From contig VJWM01000025.1 in the NCBI GenBank assembly GCA_010909165.1, positions 1 through 64,000 of the forward strand: a DNA stretch of 64,000 bases, given 5' to 3'. A program made the position numbers and the translations under genes. Shown piece by piece: positions 57,546 through 64,000 of this stretch (its first letter is position 1; the number at the start of each line of letters is the position of its first letter). A model generated the notes under the pieces. That model saw nothing but the letters and a program-made list of their open reading frames with translations. It was not told the DNA's origin and did no database searches. The DNA is from Anthoceros angustus (Eukaryota; Streptophyta; Anthocerotopsida; Anthocerotales; Anthocerotaceae).

Positions 57546-57748
57546 CCGCCAGCTCACTTGACCGCTTGCTTGCTAGGGTCTCCACCCAGCTCTCAACACA
57601 GGCTTACAGCATTAAATGAATTGAATGATGGTACTCAAAGCCTTCTTCTGACCTATATATTCCTACTAGAAATCATTGTCCATGTTAAGGGCTGATATAC
57701 CTGCATAAGGATAGTGGATTTCAAAAGAGTGCGATTATTCCCTCTGCT

Positions 57749-58030
57749 TTATGTGCCGATCCATTCAGCCTTCTTGGCCCTTTTTGCCCTTGACAACGCC
57801 TGAGCATCCTGCAAGATCTGATCCTTGAAGTCACGGTAGCAGGTTAAAGCTTCATCCACCAAGAACATGCTCATCTTCCTCAGCGCCATTTCTGGTATGA
57901 ATTCAGACTTGTACTTGAGCACCATCTCATCAATCGTCCACCTGAACTTTTCTTCAAAGTCGGCAAGAGAGATGTTGCCTTGTCTACCAGTAGACACATC
58001 ATTTTTGCTAAGAGCTGCTTCATACTTCAT
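57749..58030 (-). CDS. Unidentified helical protein fragment
   Basis: A 93-codon frame with normal protein character: KNDVSTGRQGNISLADFEEK, RWTIDEMVLKYKSEFIPEMA, RKMSMFLVDEALTCYRDFKD, and a basic end RAKRAKKAEW. I do not recognise a family. It may be an exon of a host gene or a gag-like piece. It lies between the gypsy LTR and the copia B LTR, with no partner exon found. Confidence 0.4.
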   Translation of the reverse strand: MKYEAALSKNDVSTGRQGNISLADFEEKFRWTIDEMVLKYKSEFIPEMALRKMSMFLVDEALTCYRDFKDQILQDAQALSRAKRAKKAEWIGT

Positions 58031-58653
58031 TCTTGCCCAGAAACAACTCTCCTCGAACTCTATGGACCGGATAGGACTCTGATTCTACTCAAACTAACCG
58101 CCTATTCTACGAATCGAGGGGAAGCCGGACAGTGGTCGCGGTGGTCGCATAGCTCTCATGACAAGAGTTATGTCAAGGATTATGTGAAACCATACCCAAC
58201 CCCGATTAAGATAAGTCAGGTCACCCGCTTAAAAACAATAGTACCAACGTAAAATGTATTCTTCTCTATTCCTCAACAAAAACCCTCACTTTCAGCTAAA
58301 GTCATTTAAAGAACCCTTGGGATCCGTATGGCCGCTTCAATCGAATGCAGACATCGAATCCGCCTTCCCACGCGCCTATGCCCCTTTATCACGCACGCCT
58401 TCTTGTCAATCCTTGGTCGCCGGGTGCCGTGATGCCCAATGCTGGGATCAGACACCGCCTGCTGCATTGCGGTGATTGGGCAATGATGCCGCCGTGACCC
58501 ACAGCTAATTTCAGGTCTTTACGTCCGTTGTCCTCACACACAGCACACATACATCATACACGTCATACATGCATCATACATGTTATGCACGCATGCCGTG
58601 CCACACTGTGCGCATGGGTGCATACATGATCATATCAGCATGACATCTACAGA
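58031..58653. other. No gene recognised
   Basis: About 58,545-58,625 holds CATACATCATACACG-type repeats. Nothing else is identified. Confidence 0.4.
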
Positions 58654-58861
58654 TGTTAGGATACATGACCCTTTACGTTAGGGTTATGTATGTAATAAAC
58701 GTACCTACTGTTAGTTGCCTAGTAGGTAGGTTATAGTGAAGAGACATGACTCTTGGATATTCTATATTAAACACCACGTTGTGCTTCAATTGATTATCTT
58801 TAGTTTTGGCAATTCCATGTGTGTTCATGTCTTAGCACACATGCCTTATGTAATTTTGACA
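58654..58861 (+). mobile_element. Copia B 5' LTR (about 208 bp)
   Basis: Starts TGTTAGGATACATGACC and ends AATTTTGACA immediately before a good primer-binding site. The other LTR is outside the window, so the start rests on the TG and on typical length. Confidence 0.75.
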
Positions 58862-58873
58862 TGGTATCAGAGC
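58862..58873 (+). other. Copia B primer-binding site
   Basis: TGGTATCAGAGC is an exact match to the standard plant copia site complementary to initiator tRNA-Met. Confidence 0.95.
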
Positions 58874-59140
58874 ATTAGGAATTATGTTTTTTCTGGGTAC
58901 ATGATTCAATGTTTTCTTTATTCGCAATTGTTTCTAGCCTGATGCTCTAGATGTGGGTAGCAAAACGGAGTTGGAGATTAAAATCCGAGCCCACAATTTT
59001 GTGGCTCTCGGATCGTGGTTCCGATTTCGTCCCTCACCACCGCACGATAGCATAGATAGGCTAGACCTTACAATTGGCAGATAGGAAAACATGGAAAATT
59101 TCCGCTGTGCAGATCAGGCTGCTTCAGCGCAGCAATCTTT

Positions 59141-59638
59141 TTACTCTGAACTAGCTAAGGATGCCTCGACGGGGGCAACCTCATGCTCAGCATCCTCCAC
59201 TTGCATCTTGCAATCATTACAGAGAGAGGAGTCAGGCCACAAGAATTTTCCGTGACCCTGTAATACAGGATCAGAGCAAGACCTGAACTCAGCGGTCACA
59301 CACCTGATCGTGCACACTTTGAACATCAAGCTATAGCACGATTTGGGAGAGATCTTTCGACGCAGAGCCCCTGATCTACCAGAGATTGTTGGAGCTTCTG
59401 ACAATCGGCTTTCAGGGGAAATAGCTCCCACCGCCTCTCTCCGCAGGTGACTTTCACGGCATCGAGGTCTTGAGGCATCCGCCGCTACGCAAATGCATAC
59501 ATCGTTAGTGGAAGATGCGGAAGCCATGTAATCAATCACCGCGCCGATTGGGTCCAAATTATCCTCTCTACGAGTTGCCGCGACGCATGGCTCCCGTGAG
59601 AAGCCTGAATCACAACTGCCACCAACAGAGCGCGCCAC
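59141..59638 (-). other. Antisense open frame in the copia B leader
   Basis: A 165-codon frame (HLRREAVGAISPESRL, ADASRPRCRESH) on the strand opposite copia B. No family was recognised. Probably chance or an embedded older fragment; listed because it is the longest frame in this 1-kb block. Confidence 0.2.
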
Positions 59639-59945
59639 TCAGGCACCCCGGGCTCTCAGCTGTGATGCGCCTTCTCCTAGGTCAGGAGTTCCCAAAGTAG
59701 CGAGGTCACGGCCGCACTGCACCTTCCCAAGGCCGTCGCTACTCGCAAACACCTTCTCCTGTGTTAGCATTTGCCCAGTTCCACCTCCCCGCGCCCTAGC
59801 TTCCTAGGTCACTGACCCAGTCTCACCACCTTGTTTAGCTTCTCCGGCATCCCATTCTCTTGGTTATCTTCGACTCCACTTTTGAAGATGACTCGGCCCA
59901 CTGATCACACCTGGATTAGTGTCTTCTTCACAAAGTAGGTTAGCA

Positions 59946-60330
59946 TGGCCTCATGGTCTGGGGGAGGAGGAGGAGGGGGTGGAGGAGAAGGGGGTGGTGG
60001 AGGAGGAGGGTATCCGTCTGTACCTGTTCCTCAGCCCTCCTATTCGGTTGAATTGGTTGGGATCGCCCAATGGCATGAAGTTCGATGGAAGGTGCGATGA
60101 TGACGCCCGCAAGCGAGGCACGCTTGGGGAGTTGTCACGCACGCTTAACCCGCTCATCCGCCACCGGAAGAGAAGGACAAGTGGGCAAACTCAATTATGT
60201 TGCTGGTCACAAGTGTGTAATAAATTAGACTCCTCTCAGGCATGTTTTCTTGACCAAAGCTGAAGAAATTTGGACTCTCCTCACCCAGACATATGAAGCT
60301 AAAAATATCCTTACCATGTGTGTGTCAGGT
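59946..60330 (+). pseudogene. Copia B gag remnant
   Basis: Starts ATGGCCTCATGGTCTGG, encoding a glycine-rich run, then YPSVPVPQPSYSVELVGIAQ, then, after shifts, LTKAEEIWTLLTQTYEAKNI (60,250-60,310), the conserved UBN2/gag_pre helix region of copia gag. The zinc knuckle is not visible. Much of gag between 60,330 and 60,850 is missing or scrambled. Confidence 0.65.
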
Positions 60331-60846
60331 GAACTCTTCTCTTTTGCCTCAAGGAAGGCGGGTTTCCCTTTGTCATGCTTTTGGCCAATCGGGCTCAACT
60401 TATTCACCTCGGCTCTCAATTCCTGAGCTTGATGTCAGTCACCGACCACCGCCTCCCACTATCGTGACTTTTGTTTCTAGCTACGGAGTAACCGGCCTGA
60501 TGCCGTATGTAAATGAAAGCAGCAGCCACCAACATCAACCTAGCAGATGTCATTGGTGCCCTGCTACAAGAACAAAGCCGAAGTCATTCCACTACCAGCA
60601 GTGGTCGCACCAAGGCTGATAAAGTATTCTATTCCCAAGGACGGAATAATCACTAAGTCTACATTCAAAGTGTGTGCAGGCTCCTCAAACCCACCTGCCA
60701 AGAGAGTCGCTGAATCGTGTGGGCGTGGCCACTGGAACGGAATGAGAAGAAGAAATCAGCCACGAAGTAGAAGCCTCCTGACAGTCAAGCACATGTGTCG
60801 CTAAGGATCGACCACGCCGACTTCTCCAAAGAAACCACCAATCATA

Positions 60847-63013
60847 ATGGTTTGCCTCGCATCTTCTGCCACCTTCTCCCCACAATGCTGGTATTTGGAT
60901 TCAGGAGCTACATCTCACATCTGTAATGATAAGTCATTGCTCAGCCATTTTCGGTCATCTAAAACCTCAGACAAAGTACTGTTGGGCGATGAGCTTACCC
61001 GTACAGGTTTGCAGATAGAAGGTTCTGGCTCATGTCGTTTCTCTCTGCATGATGACTCAGTCCTTCACCTGGATAATGTCCTCTATGTGCCACGAATGGC
61101 TAAACACCTGCTTTCTGTTAGCCAACTTATGTCCTTACGCACATTTGACTTGCTCTTCACTTCTTCCCGCTGTGAGCTTAAGAAGAGGGGGGAGGGAGGT
61201 CAGGTTGTTGCTACAGGACACATAGTCCATGACTTGTACCAGCTTGATTTAAAGGCCATACCTGTAGACGCCGTCCATGTTGCTCAACCTTCACAAGCTG
61301 CCCAAGCCAGTCTCTGGCATGCACGCTTAGGTCACGCCAATCGTGACAAGCTTATTCAGATGTCCCACCAAACCTGCTATCGAGAACAGCTGCCAAGATG
61401 TTTTAAAGACTTGCCTTTATGTGATGCTTGTGTCATAGCCAAACAAAAGGAAGTGCCTTTTCCAAAACAGGCAGCACATCGAGCTTCACAGGTGCTGGAG
61501 CTGGTGCATGCAGATATTTCTGGCAAGATACACATACCTTCTTTGGGAGGAGCCCTGTACTATTTTACACTTACCGATGATTTTAGTCGGTATTCTTGGA
61601 CCTATCCCATGCGTCTCAAGACAGAAACTTTTGAGCTTTTCCAAGAGTGGTCATGATTGTTCAGAGATGTATGTTGTCTTCATGCGATGATAATGGCACC
61701 GAGTTTACTCATGGCCATTTCAATCAGTTTCTTCTTGATCAAGGGATACTTCGCCAGTTGATTGTGCCCTACACTCAGCAACAGAACGGGGTTGCTGAGC
61801 GACGTAACCAAACCCTGCTTGGTATGACACGCAGCATGTTAGAATGGTCTGGTCTCAGCAAAGCCTACTGGGCTGAAGGGGTGGTCACAGCAACTTATAT
61901 TCTCAATCGTCTACTTACCCGTGCTGTGGACGGCATGACTCCTTATGAGGTTATTTGGCGGCGAAAACCTAGCATCCTTCACCTTCGTGTTTTTGGTTCT
62001 CCAGCGTATGTCTATGTACCTGCGGAGAAGAGGAAGAAGTTAGATAATCGTGCTAAACCCCTGATTTTTGTGGGCTATGTGAAGAAGCTAAGGCATACAA
62101 GTTTTATGATCCAGTCACTAAGACAGCCGTGTTTGCAAGGAGTGTTACTTTCTTCGAGCTTACAAGTCCAGCAAGCCATATTTCGATTACGTATCACATA
62201 CCCAACCAACATGTTTTAAATGCCCCAGATGACGAGGATCCGTCTGAGTTTCCACAAGATGATTTTTAAGGCAGATGGTATGATCGCTCGCCAGGCCTCC
62301 TCGTGCACCTCGCTTATGCCGATCTCCATTCAGCTCCACCAAGACGACACAATAACGGCTGAAATGGCAGAGGATGCTCTAGACCTACCAACAGTTGAAC
62401 CTGCTCACGTCCTCGCAGATGACTTACCCCATTTGGGTTCACTTGAACATCAGGAGGCTGAATTTCAACACCCAGATGAGCACTTTCGGTGGTGAAGATA
62501 ATGCAAGAGACGTCAGATCAATTCGTTGCAGATGACGATGATGAGCCACTCCCTGTCCCTCCAGTTGAGCCGATATCCTACCCGTGAGAGACTGCCACCT
62601 GCCCAGTGGAAGGAGCCTCCTTATCAATCTGTTGATTTCAGGCGTCCTAGGGCCGGTGTATCTCTCAAGCATGATCCACCTGAGCTGTCTTTCCTTAAGC
62701 CTGAGCCCAGGACCTATACCGAAGCTACTACTGGCGCTGATAAGGCATACTGGATACCATCCATTAAGGACGAGTATGATTCCCTTATCAAAAATGGTAC
62801 CTGGGAACTCTGTCCATTGCCTGCAGACCGCAAAGTTGTTAGCTGCAAATGGATATTCAAGCACAAACTTAATGAAAAAGGGGAAATCGCCAGGTACAAG
62901 TCTCGTCTCGTTGCCAGGGGTTTCACCCAAGTTCCTGGTGTCGATTATACAGACACTTTCAGTCCTGTCGTTAAAACCCAATCTGTCAGGATGATTCTCG
63001 CTCTTGCAGCAGC
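60847..63013 (+). pseudogene. Copia B pol: protease, integrase, partial reverse transcriptase
   Basis: Frame 1 (60,847-61,656, 269 codons) has the aspartic protease (WYLDSGATSHIC at residues 16-27), GAG-pre-integrase (LWHARLGHANRDKL, LCDACVIAKQ: the HHCC zinc site) and integrase aspartates in HADISGK and LTDDFSRYSW. The frame shifts at about 61,650. Frame 2 (to 62,219) has NGTEFTHGHFNQF with the catalytic E, PYTQQQNGVAERRNQTLLGM and LRVFGSPAYVYVP. After further shifts, RT begins (62,526-63,013): WIPSIKDEYDSLIKNGTWEL, RYKSRLVARGFTQVPGVDYT and FSPVVKTQSVRMILAL. There is no YVDD box or RNase H because the CACTA end interrupts here. Better preserved than copia A, so younger. Confidence 0.92.
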
Positions 63014-64000
63014 CACTACTAGGAAAAGGATACTTTTACAACGGAAATTACAACGGGCATTACAACGCCTTTACTAAGTCTGTAGTAAAAACCCCCGTAG
63101 TAAACACACCTTAGTAATATCCATAGTAAAAGTATATACGCATACGAGGGCTATATTATGTATTGAATACGGTATTGTCCAACCCATACGGTATTGTCCA
63201 ACCCATACGGTGTATGGCTTGGATGGTCCGTACACTGGTTAAACTTTACAACGGAACCCCTTTACAGCGGACATTACTACGGTACACTTACAACGCATTT
63301 TACAACTTCAATAACCATGGTTAATATACTAGAGTTAAGTACTGTTGACCGCAGTTTATTAACTGGGGTTAAGTAACTGGATTCCGATTACCACAAACTA
63401 GTTGGCGTTAGTTAACCATGATTAACCTAACTGAATGGCCGTTGTAATCGTGCGTAACTTTCGCACGAGCCCTGTTGTAATAAGTATGTACCTTTACAAC
63501 GGACCTTGTTGTAAATGGACCCTGGTGTACAGGGTTCGTTTAAAAGTAGCTTTTCATTTACAACGAAACCCGTTGTAAAAGGCTCTCGTTGTAAAGTTTC
63601 GGGAGTAGAGATAGGGGTCCGTTGTAAACTGAATGCGTTGCAATGAAGCAAGTTTGTTGTAAAATCTACAGAGGTCTGTTGTAAAAAACTCCACTACCGC
63701 TATCTTGGCAAAGCCTACTACACCATGCATCCTACAATCGGTAGTAGATTAGTTTGTCAAGCGGCCTCCATTTGACAAAGAATCGCCAACCCTCTTTCAC
63801 AAACATACAACTGCATGAACAAAGCCCACATAACGAGATGAACTTCAACAATTACGGTTGAAGATTACATGAAATTACAGTGGAAGTGCAAGCTCTATTG
63901 TCTGACCTGAACTATGGTGAGGCTTTCTTAGCCTTTTTCGCAACTGTCCGGGGAAGAAGATGTTCCACCATGAAACCTTCATCCCGGACCCTCTTCTTCA
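63014..64000 (+). mobile_element. CACTA-type transposon 2, left end (runs off the window)
   Basis: Starts CACTACTAGGAAAAGG at 63,014, the classic plant CACTA terminus, exactly where copia B RT coding stops. It is followed to about 63,700 by dense subterminal repeats: TTACAACGG-type words near the end and the reverse CCGTTGTAAA-type farther in, plus GTAGTAAA words. The right end and target duplication are outside the window. 63,720-64,000 shows no gene. Different family from the element at 34.2-52.2 kb. Confidence 0.85.

Larger units (their letters stand above)
58654..63013 (+). mobile_element. Ty1/copia retrotransposon B, 3' part cut off by a CACTA insertion
   Basis: 5' LTR, primer-binding site, gag remnant, then protease, integrase and part of RT in copia order on the plus strand. 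Coding is lost at 63,013, inside RT, where a CACTA terminus starts; the rest of RT, RNase H and the 3' LTR would lie beyond the window. Confidence 0.9.

Overview
Nuclear DNA of a land plant, most likely a fern or another seed-free lineage (lycophyte or hornwort). The best evidence is two minus-strand PPR genes whose C-terminal domains have the DYW:KP form: a KPA box in place of the PG box, an HAE...CxxC deaminase core, and a C-terminal GRP in place of DYW. That class is known from hornworts, lycophytes and ferns and is linked to U-to-C organellar RNA editing. Everything else is plant transposable elements, mostly degraded. I saw no rRNA, tRNA, CRISPR or prokaryotic system.

Layout. 1-3.4 kb: a Ty1/copia LTR with a polypurine tract on one side and a primer-binding-like site on the other, then microsatellite and minisatellite DNA. 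3.9-8.6 kb: PPR locus A (minus strand, frameshifted). Its N-terminus carries two copies of a motif resembling the PDF motif of organellar ssDNA-binding (OSB) proteins. 8.6-13.5 kb: dispersed repeats and scraps, including a plus-strand PPR fragment. 13.56-17.66 kb: PPR locus B (minus strand), with one PDF-like motif, a good DYW:KP end, and between them about seven recently amplified, frameshifted PLS modules (14.4-16.8 kb). The 5' end of locus B is fused to a fragment of a PIF/Harbinger transposon. A fuller Harbinger copy lies at 18.58-22.09 kb, with terminal inverted repeats, an intron-containing transposase and a Myb/SANT-like second gene.

22.1-57.1 kb is a stack of nested elements. A Ty3/gypsy element (minus) is split by a Ty1/copia element (minus, about 26.8-56.25 kb). 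The copia reverse transcriptase gene is split twice within about 40 bp: by an unclassified 6.0-kb element (28,172-34,162, 5-bp target duplication ATGCT) and by an 18.0-kb CACTA (En/Spm) element (34,207-52,193, 29-bp perfect terminal inverted repeats, 3-bp target duplication TGT) carrying a decayed TNP2-type transposase. The copia reading frame is continuous if both insertions and one copy of each duplication are removed. A nearly pure GC island of about 1 kb sits in the 5' part of the copia element.

58.65-64.0 kb: a second copia element (plus) with LTR, primer-binding site, protease, integrase and partial reverse transcriptase. It is cut at 63,014 by the left end of a second CACTA-type element that runs off the window.

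A theme across the window is local tandem duplication (units of about 0.3-1.2 kb) in which copies differ mainly by many 1-10 bp gaps and few substitutions. This may be real deletion-biased decay or incompletely polished long-read assembly, and it affects how every pseudogene call here should be read.
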